Of a stretch of DNA of 64,000 bases, positions 19,581-29,173 are shown piece after piece (position 1 is the first letter of the stretch; every line of letters starts with the position of its first letter). The position numbers and the translations under genes are program-made. The stretch spans positions 1,407,501 to 1,471,500 of the forward strand of contig JAYKYS010000017.1 in assembly GCA_036924285.1 (NCBI GenBank), in the 5' to 3' direction. A model generated the notes under the pieces. That model saw nothing but the letters and a program-made list of their open reading frames with translations, searched no databases and was not told where the DNA came from. Source of the DNA: Asterella californica. Taxonomy: Eukaryota > Streptophyta > Marchantiopsida > Marchantiales > Aytoniaceae.

Positions 19581-22500
19581 AGAAAGGATTCTCGCCTGAT
19601 CCAGTAGAGCAGGAAGCTTTATCCACTAGCTTCTTAGGACTGACATCATGTGGATCAGTGTGTTATAGGAAGGTTGAGAATCTGAAGAGGTTTGAGAGGC
19701 AACATGTGAAGTATGTACAGCAGTCTTTGTGGGATAGTGGAGACTTAGGAGGAGATGAATACATATCTGGAGTGTTTGAAGAGCAGTATTTGGTAGATAC
19801 TATAGGAGAGTTGAAATCTATATTAGAAAGCTCTACAGATGATGTAGATAGAGTGGTGAGAGTGAGCTCCAAGGAGCTTTATGATGTAATTAATAAGTTT
19901 ATAGATCGACAAGAGGTGTATGTGGAGACCAAGTACAAGTCAGTGGCAAAGAAAGTCAAACTAATGGCTTTGCCATTACCACTCGATTACAATCAGAAGA
20001 TGGAGGAAGCTGCACGAGAACTGACGCTCAGAGGACCGAGAAGAATTGGGCACCAGTTCACAGAAACAACACTGAAGGAGCTGAAGATTGGAGGTGATAG
20101 ATTTCTTACCGAGCAAGAGAAGAAGAGCTTCACGGAGATGCTATCTAGGCATGGTAAGGCGTTCGTGTTTGAGTCACATGAAGTAGGATGTGTAGATCCA
20201 AGTGTAGTTTCACCTATGGTAATCTTTACTATACTGCATGTGCCTTGGAATCTACGTCCTATTCCTGTGCCTAGAGCTCATCTGCCAAAGCTGATAGACT
20301 TGCTTAATGAGAGGATTAGGATGGGTATCTTGGAACCATCTATAGCTCCCTACTCTAGCAGATGGTTTACTGTTCTGAAGAAGAGTAGAGCTTTGAGATT
20401 CATTCAAGATATGCAGCCAGTTAACAAGGTGACTATCAGGAATATGGGTATAAGACCTGTTGTAGACGAGTTTGCAGAGGCTTTTGCTGGTCGTGCTATC
20501 AGTTATACTCTGAGAGTAGAGACTTGACTACAATGAGGACACCTTTGGGATTACTGAGGATGTGCACATTGCCACAAGGTGCTACCAATTCTGTAGCACA
20601 TATGATGAATGGCATGAACAAAGTTTTGAAGGATTTCATTCCTGAAAAAACTATGCCATTCCTTGATGATGTGCCGATCAAAGGATGTGCTGAGGAGGAG
20701 AAGAATGAGGTAATGGATCAGAGGGGGTGCCGTAAGTTTGTTGCAGATCACATAGCTGATTGTGATAAGATACTGAGTCGACTGGAGGAGGTTCATTTGA
20801 CTTTATCAGGAGCAAAGTCTGTATTTGGAGAACAAGAGGTGTTGATTGTGGGGCACCTATGTGGATCTTATGGTCGGAAACCTTGTCCAAACAAGGTTGA
20901 TGCCATTCGAAGGATGAAGGAGACATGTGGGTCAGTTACCGAGGTGAGAAGGTTTCTAGGTGCATGTGTGTTTTACCATATATGGATTCCACACTTTGCT
21001 CATGTAGCAGATCCGTTGTACAAGCTGCTGAGGAAGGGGCAAAGATTTCAATGGCACGAGGAGCAAAGCGAGTCTATGAGGAAGTTGAAGGATCTTTTGA
21101 CTTCACCACCAACTCTACGGAAGGTAACATATGAGTTGGGCAGATCTGTTATTCTTACTGTTGATACTAGTCCTATTGGCATTGGATGGGCTGTAGGGCA
21201 AGACGATGAGGATGGAAATAGATATGTTGTGCGTTTTGGTGCTAAGGTATTAAGTTCACGGCAGAGAGACTATCCTCAGGTCAAGAGAGAGCTATGGGGA
21301 GTAGTTACTGCGATGAAGAGTGATAAGGAATACTTGATAGGAGCACCTGTGGTTGTGGAGACAGATTGTTTACCTCTCTTGGGAATGATCACTAGCTGTA
21401 CAACTCAAGACATTGCTATGTTGAGGTGGATAGCATATATCAAGTCCTTGAACCCAGAGTTAAGACATATTGCAGGAAAAGACAATCCTGTGGCAGATAT
21501 GTTATCAAGGGCTAGGTATTATGGTGAGAAAGAAATGATAGATGATCAGGAGGATGTGGGAACAGAGTTCTATTCTAGTGTTCTTGCTAGAAAGGACAGA
21601 AGCTGTTTTGCAGCTCCATTGGAGTTATTTGAAGAAACTATGTATGATGGCGAGTGGTTGGATCTTGGGCGCTATTTGAGTTCATTGGAAAGGCAAGAAG
21701 GCTGGTCTGATGCAGATTTCAAGAGGATCCGAAGAACAGTTTATGGGTACTTTTTACATGGAGGACATCTATGGAAGCGCCCTAAGCTACAAGGAGGTAT
21801 ACCGCAGCGGGTGGTATGTGACTTGGAATTGCAGCAGAAGCTGATCAAGGAGTTCCATGGGAGTTTATGGGCCGGTCATAGAGGAGTTTGGGCTACATTT
21901 GCAAAGATGAAGGAGAAGTATTGGTGGAAGGGTATGTATAAGGACGTAGTACAGTTTGTTTCATCCTGTATATCTTGCCAGATGTATTCCAACGTACGTC
22001 ATCGTGATGGATTGCATCCTACTTATCCTTTAGCCATTCATTACAAATGGGTAGTTGATCTGGTAACTATGTCATTTGGACTTGGACAAATGAGGTATCT
22101 AGTCTTGGCTAGAGAAGATCTATCTAACCAAGTCGAAGGCCGTGCCCTGAGGACAAAGACCACTGCTAGTGTCTGCCGCTTTCTACTTGAAGATGTTATT
22201 TGTAGGTATGGGTGTGTGGGAAAGATCACTGCAGATAGGGGTGAGCTAGATTCACAAGAAGCAGTTGAGTTCTTCAAGCGATTGGGAATCAAGTTGGCGT
22301 TAACCATTGCTTACAATCCTGAAGGGAATGGCAAGAGCGAACGAGGTCATCCGCCAATCATCAAAGCTTTGGTAAAAGCTTGCAAGGATAAGATCCGTGA
22401 ATGGCCTAGACTGCTACCATTTGCTTTGTGGGCGGATCGTACAACTCATAGTACCGTTACAGGTTACATGCCAGCAGAGTTGATACTGGAGCAAAAACCT

Positions 22501-23004
22501 GTGATGCCGATTGAGGAGGTTGTGCCTACTTGGAATGTTTTGCCATGGGAAGATGGTAGAAGTACGGAGGATCTTCTTGCATTAAGGATCCAACAGTTAG
22601 AACGGAGACCTGAGGATGTTGCCAAAGCTGTGGAAAGGTTGAAGATTGCTAGAGAGAGAAACAAAGGAAGATTTGATAGAACGCATAGATTACGACCCAA
22701 ACCAGTTAAAGAAGGTGATTGGGTGTTAGTCTATGATAGTAGTCTTGATAATCAGCATAGCACCATCAGAAAGTTTTCCAAGAGATGGTTCGGACCTTAT
22801 GTGGTGTTAGAAGTTCATGACAATGCCACATATTCTTTGAGAGAGTTAAATGGTGCAGTGCTCAAGATACCAGTCGCAGGGAAGAAAATCAAGCTCTTTA
22901 GAAGGAGAGGGGAGGACCAGAACATTGCAGAGCTTACTAAGGATGAAGCTGAAGACTCAATGGAGGTTGAAGATGAATTTGAAGCTGAAGCTGAAGAGTC
23001 TTGA
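19535..23004 (+). pseudogene. A1 pol: RT, RNase H, integrase
   Basis: The frame opens in the gag overlap (FWQSTIEERDFND) and has no ATG before the RT, in keeping with expression by frameshift. RT: PRAHLPKL, RFIQDMQPVN, then a 40-bp deletion near 20490-20510 (compared with A2) that removes the motif A Asp block (DLYSGYDQFQ) and shifts the frame; downstream are LPQGATNSVAHMMN and FLDD as the YxDD-equivalent. RNase H: ILTVDTSP, VKRELWG, VETDCLPLLGMI. Integrase: H2C2 finger HGSLWAGHRG..CISCQ, then VVDLVTM, ITADRGEL, and NPEGNGKSERGH with the catalytic Glu. The end is an acidic tail (DSMEVEDEFEAEAEES). The downstream part, 20524-23004, is fully open. Confidence 0.93.
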
Positions 23005-23040
23005 TCTGGATCTGGCACATACCAGAGGATGTGCAGGTTC

Positions 23041-23052
23041 AGAGGGGGTGGA
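23041..23052 (+). other. A1 polypurine tract
   Basis: AGAGGGGGTGGA immediately before the right LTR; conserved in A2 (48646-48657, complement) and nearly so in D2 (36959-36970). Confidence 0.8.
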
Positions 23053-24156
23053 TGTCGAGCTACTTGGCGGCTACATGCTTGACTTCTACTCCGACCCTTA
23101 GGTTTAGTAGTTCTAGAAGTTAGCTCATATTACTTCTAGTCCTTTATGTATATGTTTGACACCTTTGCATACGGTGTTAATACTATTTTGAGTCATAGTA
23201 GGCTGATAGTATGCTAGTTATCTTGTTCAAGCATTTGTGCGCTTGTGCAAGTGACTTCTTACTTGTCTATGACGTTCAATGTACATAACTTAGGGTTTCC
23301 ATGCTGATAGTGGTTTGAGCTCATGGGTTGTACTTACTTGTCGCTCATGCACGCTTTCTAGCTGATTTAAGTTATTTTTCAGGGCTGCATGTCGTTTTAG
23401 ATAGTTTAAGTTTTATGTTGGCACTCTAGGGAGCTTGACGTGGTAGCCTATGAGTAAAACTAAGTTGCCACGTGGTTTAGGGTACTAAAGGACAACCAAG
23501 TGGAGCTATGAACTCCCATTGGTCTGTTTTTGTCTTTTGTTAAACTCTAAATTTAGAAACAGAGCTCTAGAGTGGAGTTCGAGCATTTGGTGAGGGATCT
23601 TCGAAATCTGAGAGCACTGGGGGAGAGGGCTCGTCATGCCAAGCACTTCTAGTGAAATTTTCGATCGATTTGATGCAATAAAGACGAAGTTATGACCAAT
23701 TGAAGTTTGAATTGTGTTAGAATTGAATCACTTTTGTTGGATTTCAGTGTCACTCGCAGCAGATTTGAGGAAATTGCTTCAACTTCGAGGTTGTGTTCTC
23801 TGCCAACAGGGCTACGATTTCACAAAAAGTTTCATATCGATTGAGTGACTGAGTAATTCAGGGCGGCCGTTGAAGCCGAGGGGGTCTGAAAAGCTCTTAA
23901 TCTAGAGCAGCGACTTCAGGGAAGGAGATCTGGAGTTCTACAAACAATCAGGAGTCCCAACTTCACAGGAGTGTGAGGTTGGGAACCCTATTACTGCCAG
24001 CTAGACCTGAATTTCACCTTCTGGGTATATTACTAGATCTTACACATCTGTGTGAGTGTTTATAGCCCCTGTTGTAACCTGAAAGCCAACCTCTTGAGTG
24101 AACAACCACAGCCAGAAGCCCAGCGCTTTCCTAAGTAGACGGATCACACTCCGACA
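23053..24156 (+). repeat. A1 3' LTR
   Basis: 1104 bp, TGTCGAGC...CCGACA. Relative to the 5' LTR it lacks about 255 bp between the GGAGTGT and CCCTATTACTGCC blocks, plus 9 bp upstream. Being followed by ACGT and then gag sequence of the DNMT gypsy, its outer end is firm. Confidence 0.9.
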
Positions 24157-25640
24157 ACGTGGAAGCCTCTGTTCCACTTGATCTTCGCTGAGCCATAGCC
24201 ATACTAGCTATCCTCTGCTCCAACTGCTCAATACGAGCAGCCATACCTGCTTCTGACGTCGTAGCAGGCGGTGGACCGATCGGTCCTCTCCCAGGTGCTG
24301 GACCTCTACCTCCAGCTCGACCACCACGGTCTCCCTGAGCTCCTCCGCCTCGTCCACGATCAACCTTCCCTTGCCGCAACTCGAGATGGAGATCAAAAAA
24401 ACGGTCACTACTGTGACTAGGTCGTCCGCAATGCTCACATTACTTAGGTGCTGCTTGAGACGTTCCTGACGTCTCATAACCACCTCTCCTATGTGGACAG
24501 TCCTTTTGCTGATGAGGACCATCACACGTCCAGCAAGGATCCGCTTGCTGCTGGCTAGAGAAGGACGGCATGAGCTTCTGCCCACCAGATCCTCCAACAC
24601 CTCCTTGCGATCATGACTGCTCTGCACGATCCTTACCACCACCACCACCACGCTGTTGCGTAGCCTGTGATCCTCAGGAAGAGGTGGTCGCTCCATGTGG
24701 TGTCTCCTTGCTGAACCCAGCAACCACCACCCTCTCCTCCACCATGTTGAGGTCAATCCGCTCAGCCAGACTAAAGACAACCGCCAACATCGGAGCGGTA
24801 TCTCTAAGAATAGTAGCATCTCTAACTCTCCTACGCAGCTCCCGGTCTAGTATCGCATACTAGAACTGGACTGTCTGTGCTTCCGTCACCCCTTGGGTAA
24901 CGCTGATCAACCGCCTCATGCGAGTAAACGCCTCGCGTAGGCTCTCTCCAATCTTCCGCTGGAACTCCTGCAGACTCCTCAACTTGTCGGTCCGCACATC
25001 CTGATAGTTCTTCCTCAAAACATTGGAAGAATTGAACCACAGGGTTAAACCCTGGTGGTATCCCGCTCACACTACCACCTGCTCCACTACTTGTGGACGC
25101 CCCGATGATAGTAGGTACTCCGCTTCCTGTGGCTGTACCACTGTTACTAGCACCCGAACTCGCAGGTGCTACGCCTCTCGAAACTGCACCAATAGTGATA
25201 GAAACGTAGTTGGGAGATCAATGCTGTCTCCACAACTCGATCTCAACATTGTAATCTCGCCTGAACTCATGATAATCGTCCATCGGCGGTCCCTCCAAGT
25301 GCTGGAACAAACCCTTCCACGCCATGAAGGGTGTAAACAGCTGTGGGTTCCGCATCTGCTGCAGATCGCACCAACTGTCGAACTCCTGGATGAAGTCATC
25401 CAGCTCAATGGTACCAACTGTACTCGAGTAACGTCGAGGTCTTTTCGTGGCCTCATAGATCTCGTCCATGTCCCACAACAACGGTGTGGCGACACTAGAC
25501 TCACCATCAGAAAATGCGCTGTCTGCGTCTGACTCGTCCTCTGGAACAACTGACGGCAATGGTGTAGGTAGTCGGTACCTCACCCCACTCTGTGTATACC
25601 CACTGTCCGAGAAGTCCCCACCAGAACCTCCTGAGAACTC
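24157..25640 (-). pseudogene. Gag of DNMT gypsy
   Basis: Broken gag on the minus strand, in several frames. From the right: an acidic N-terminal part (SVVPEDESDADSAFSDGESS), a capsid-like helix-rich part (LDDFIQEFDSW, WKGLFQHLEGPPMDDY), a continuation in another frame with RSLQEFQRKIGESLREAF, then two zinc knuckles CWTCDGPHQQKDC and CEHCGRPSH, a Gly/Arg-rich stretch (GRGGGAQGDRGGRAGGRG) and a short coiled segment (IEQLEQRIASMAMAQ), ending where A1 is inserted. At least three internal stops fit C-to-T (CGA to TGA, CAA to TAA). It packages element RNA; the Gly/Arg stretch suits nucleic-acid binding. The start codon is not settled. Confidence 0.75.
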
Positions 25641-27808
25641 CGTGATGAGAGAATCTCGCTAACACACTCCTCAACTGGAATGTCGCAATCTCCGTCACCA
25701 CCGTAACCACCACTTGCCTAACCCCGCTCCTACTGAGCTCACCTATCCCCTACTAGGACGGTCAAGGTAAAAGCAACTTGTACCTGCCATCACCACAAGC
25801 AGCCTCTCACGGTCTGTTGGTCGTCACTCCAACCGCACCGTGAGAGAGACAAAGGTAGTCTGACTGGTCCGCAACTCCAACCTCACTATCGACAGCACAC
25901 TGGAGTGAACTCACTCCGGAAATCAAGCGCCAACACAAGCAAACGCGGTGCACAAACAGGAAGCAGAATATGGAGGGGTTCCAACCACAAGAAGTCCAAA
26001 CGATAACCCTCCACACTCAAACATTCACATAAAGAGAAACCCAGCCCCTCCCGGACTGACATCTCCTCGTCGGTGACCACATGCACAATATATGATCACC
26101 AACTGTCGTAACTGACACTTGAGGTCACTAACTAGATGTCTACACCTCTAGTAGCTCCAAAAACACCCACGTGGTAGCTCTACTAGCTCACCCAAGACAA
26201 CTGCCACCAACTGCCTCCATACGCGTCTCTACTGTATAGGCAAACACTACCACAACTATAGCTTACCCCTAATACTGTGGGGTCGCCTTACCACTCCTCT
26301 AGGGACGTGCGAAAAGGTCTCCTACTACCTTATACAAGTCCATAAGTACTTGCACGTATCCCTGTAGGACACCAAGAGCTATTGGTCTAGTGATAAAGCC
26401 AAAGCTAAGACTACAGTGTTAGGAGTCCATGTCCAAGAATAGTGTTGGGATGGATGACCAGTTGGTTTTATCCTTCCCACTCAACTGAAGCTTGGATACC
26501 TCTCTTACGCACGCCAGCAAGCTGGCTTGCGACGGGCTCGGCCTCAGGCTCAGGCTCAGCTCCGCCTCCGCACTCTCGCACTCCGCTCTCACACCTCCGC
26601 ACTCACGCACCTCTGCTCCTCGAAGCCTCCTAACACGCACTCCACACCTCGACACTCCCGCTCACTCTCCGCTCCGCTCCACTTGAAGTAGAGTACAACG
26701 GACACAACACACCAAAAGAGACTCGGCTCCACCTCGAATTGCAAAGATTGTACCAAAAGAGGCTCCAAAACAGCAAAAACAGCTTGCGGGTGCACACGGG
26801 TGACCAAAATCTGACATAAAACAGCAAGAACACCCAAATCCAACCCGAACACCACCACAACAGATTCGAGAATGCATAAGACACACTTCGCGAATGCACA
26901 CACACACAACAAAACTCCTAAACTCGAGTTTCCACACGAAATTGCACCAAAATCTGACGTAACTAGCCTTTTTGCACTTGCGGGTGTCACGGCAGCGAAC
27001 TTCGACATGCCATCTTCAATCCTTGGCCAAACTCCACGAAACTTAGTGCACTAGAATCGTCTCTCCACTGCGCTTCTAAAGAGCCCACTCCAGCCCGACA
27101 TTGACAACTACTCCGTCTGTCACGCCCAAACGCGCAATCCGGCTCCAACAAGACACTTCAAGAACATTCCGCAAAATTTCTGCAGCGCTTCCGCATGACA
27201 TAAATCTCCACTCGACCCCAACAACAGCAATCGATCTGCGACCAGCAATGTAGCATGCGCCCACACACCTCGATCACAGCTCCAAACAATCAACCACGAA
27301 CGACAACGCTGTCGTGTTGTACATGGGTCTGTACAGTGAAAACTAGTTGCAAAGAGATCTTTTCTTTGTTGTGTAAAAGAAGCTGCCCTGTAGCTTATCA
27401 AGCTTGGCAGGAGCTAAGCTGGGGTGGTGCTTGACAAGCTGCCCCTTAGCTTGAGTTGGAATATCACCCTAAAGGAGTCGAAAGACACCAGAATGCAGAG
27501 CTCGACGAGGAGAGCGGCTTCATGCTTCCAGTTTTGACAGAAAGTACTTTAAGTAATAGTTAGCACGTGTTTTAAACTGAGAAATATGCGAAAGAGGGAA
27601 ATCTGTCGATTCTGACTCGTGACTCGAACTCAGAATCTGATTGCGTAGGTGTGTAGGTGTTCACAAGTACTATAGTTTTGACTCTTTACTCGTTTAAAAC
27701 GGAGTTGTATAGAGAAGTTAGCGTAGAGAAAGCTAGTAAAGACTTTACAGGAAGATTTCCTTAGTAAAGCATATGTACAGACTGTAAATGCTTTTTGAAC
27801 GGAACCAA
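25641..27808. other. Leader of DNMT gypsy and unassigned sequence
   Basis: No domain recognisable in either strand. 25641-26100 is probably the 5' leader of the DNMT gypsy. 26443 onward starts TGTTGGGA and could be an LTR edge, but no partner copy exists in the window. About 26500-26690 is rich in CTC/CGC-type simple sequence. At 27388-27455 two copies of an AAGCTTG..CAGC..TAGCTT segment lie in rough inverted order. Short minus-strand ORFs here lack any family signature. Confidence 0.4.
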
Positions 27809-27900
27809 AGGCCATCCCAGTGATAGGGCGCCTGCCTAGGAGGGAAGAGGTCTCAGGATCAATCCCTCCTGGCCTCTAATTCCTATTCTGGCATGTTGGT
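27809..27900 (+). repeat. tRNA-derived SINE-like head
   Basis: Resembles a tRNA: AGGCCA (27809-27814) pairs with TGGCCT (27870-27875) as an acceptor-like stem. A box A-like segment CCAGTGATAGGGCG and a box B-like AGGATCAATCCC (27855-27866) are spaced as in a pol III promoter. D-arm and T-arm pairings are poor, so it is not a functional tRNA. It is most likely the head of a SINE or a tRNA relic. The following 27898-27962 has inverted GGTCTCCC/GGGAGACC and GGATATGCAG/CTGCATATC. Confidence 0.4.
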
Positions 27901-28005
27901 CTCCCGGAAGGGAGTCTATGTTGGATATGCAGCCACATCCTGCATATCTAGGGGCGGGAGACCGGTATCTCTTTTAATCGTGGGCTTCTTGGTCTAAGCC
28001 TCCGC

Positions 28006-28135
28006 ATGCCATCCTGAATATACTATGAGAGATACCTGATGCGCATATGGGGGGGCTGTAAGCCCTGTGGACAATCTCATAAGTGTTGGGGCTTTGGTCT
28101 ACATTGGATGGCTTGTAGTATATTCAGGATGGCAT
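28006..28135. repeat. Fold-back element with perfect 20-bp inverted repeats
   Basis: ATGCCATCCTGAATATACTA at 28006-28025 is exactly complementary in reverse to 28116-28135, leaving a 90-bp loop. A direct repeat ATGGCATCAAG follows at the right edge. This could be a MITE or the 3' half of the SINE-like unit. Confidence 0.7.
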
Positions 28136-29108
28136 CAAGATGGCATCAAGAGCACAGGAAACTTTTGTTAATTTGTTAAATAACCATCGAGTCAGCTTAA
28201 GATGGGGAATGAGGCTATGAGAACTTTTATTAGTGAAGGGGTAGAGTTTGTGGAGACAACTGTGAAACTTGTTTTAAAAAGGGGCCAACTTTGTAAATAA
28301 AGCTTTGTATGCATAAGGACAGCAGGGGAGGGGCAGCTTAAGCTAGGGCCCTGCTTCTGATAAGTGAGTGCACTTATAAGGACAGCAGGGGCAGCTTAAG
28401 CTGGGGCTATAACTTTTAGGTTAAATACCTGCAGCGGCTTGGGATCGGGGACACTTTTTCAAGAGATTTTTCTGAGAGAACTGAAGCGGAAGGAGGAGGA
28501 TTAGGGATTTGGGGGCTGAGGACATGCAGGAGAAGCTAGGAGGCTGGAGAAGATCAAATTGCTCACAGATTGAATTGGGAGAGCATCGTAAGGGAGAGAG
28601 GCAGGAGTTTTAGGCTTGGACGTTGTTTAAATAAACTGTTCTGGGGAGAAATTACTCTCAGGAGACAGTTTTATTGAGAGATCGTTTGAAAATCTACAAA
28701 GGACTTTTGATCGACGTTGGATCAGATTTCCGAGAGTTTCAGTTGGGTAAGGAGAGGAATAAGATTCAGGGGCCTGAATTTCTCTATTAGGTCCGGATTG
28801 AGACGTACTGGGTAGACTTTTGGCTTGACGGGAGAGAGAGGTGCGCAGGAGAAGAAGAGGGAGATTTTCTGTATAGTTGGAGAAATTGATGGTGTAGCCG
28901 ACAGCGAAATAAAGTTAATTGAATTTTGAGAGACCTATCTGTGTACCCAAGGTGTGTTTGAGTGCTTGTTTTTGTAATTGGTGGACGCAAAAAGCGGGGT
29001 TTTGGAGATCTCATCGTCAGCGACTACTTGTCTTTCTCTTGTGATCTCTTCTTTGATCGATCACAGTCAGGAGGTCCGCCCTCCCCAAGAAAGACTCTCG
29101 CTCTGACA
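28136..29108 (+). repeat. Probable 5' LTR of gypsy D1
   Basis: The right end is fixed by CTGACA followed by a primer-binding site shared with element C. The left end is not determined. Inside, ATAAGGACAGCAGGGG..CAGCTTAAGCT is directly repeated at about 28314 and 28377. No matching 3' LTR is seen, in line with the chimeric structure downstream. Confidence 0.5.
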
Positions 29109-29110
29109 TC

Positions 29111-29128
29111 TGGTGCTTCCACTGAGAG
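29111..29128 (+). other. D1 primer-binding site
   Basis: TGGTGCTTCCACTGAGAG, two bases after the LTR end. The first 17 bases or more are identical to the site of element C at 56866-56883, grouping D1 with C and apart from family A. Confidence 0.7.
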
Positions 29129-29173
29129 TTATTGGGATGATTGAGTGGAGAATTGACTAGATTGAGAGAGAAA

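Larger units (their letters stand above)
15763..24156 (+). mobile_element. Gypsy family A, copy 1 (A1), nested in DNMT gypsy
   Basis: Plus-strand gypsy of 8394 bp inserted into the DNMT gypsy, whose gag lies to the right and protease to the left. LTRs are 15763-17131 and 23053-24156. The right one is shorter mainly because of one deletion of about 255 bp and a 9-bp one. Flanks share ACGT (15759-15762 and 24157-24160), consistent with a 4-5 bp target duplication; the left LTR start is mutated (TA for TG). Internal order: primer-binding site, gag-protease ORF, pol ORF in the -1 frame, polypurine tract. It is inactive because of two stops in gag-protease and a 40-bp deletion in RT. The host element must be older than this insertion. 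Confidence 0.93.
9371..25740 (-). mobile_element. Gypsy retrotransposon encoding a DNA methyltransferase and PHD finger
   Basis: Minus-strand Ty3/gypsy, interrupted by element A1 (15763-24156). Reading leftward: gag with CCHC knuckles (25640-24157), then left of the insertion a protease region, a cytosine-5 methyltransferase, RT, RNase H, integrase and a PHD finger, then polypurine tract and LTR. From 15037 to 10046 the coding frame is the same throughout, broken only by stop codons. Methyltransferase and pol therefore belong to one polyprotein. The element is dead: many stops, altered protease and integrase active sites. The right boundary and 5' LTR were not found. Confidence 0.85.

Noticed and set aside
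26443..27340. 5' LTR of the DNMT gypsy (starts TGTTGGGA)
   Set aside because: It does not resemble the LTR at 9371-9872, and no primer-binding site is evident at its left edge.
26419..27401. Several minus-strand ORFs of 60-140 codons
   Set aside because: Cys/Val/Ser-rich low-complexity translations of a simple-sequence region, mutually overlapping in different frames.
27809..27880. A functional tRNA gene
   Set aside because: Only the acceptor-like stem and box-like words fit; D and T arms do not pair and the anticodon arm is not clear.
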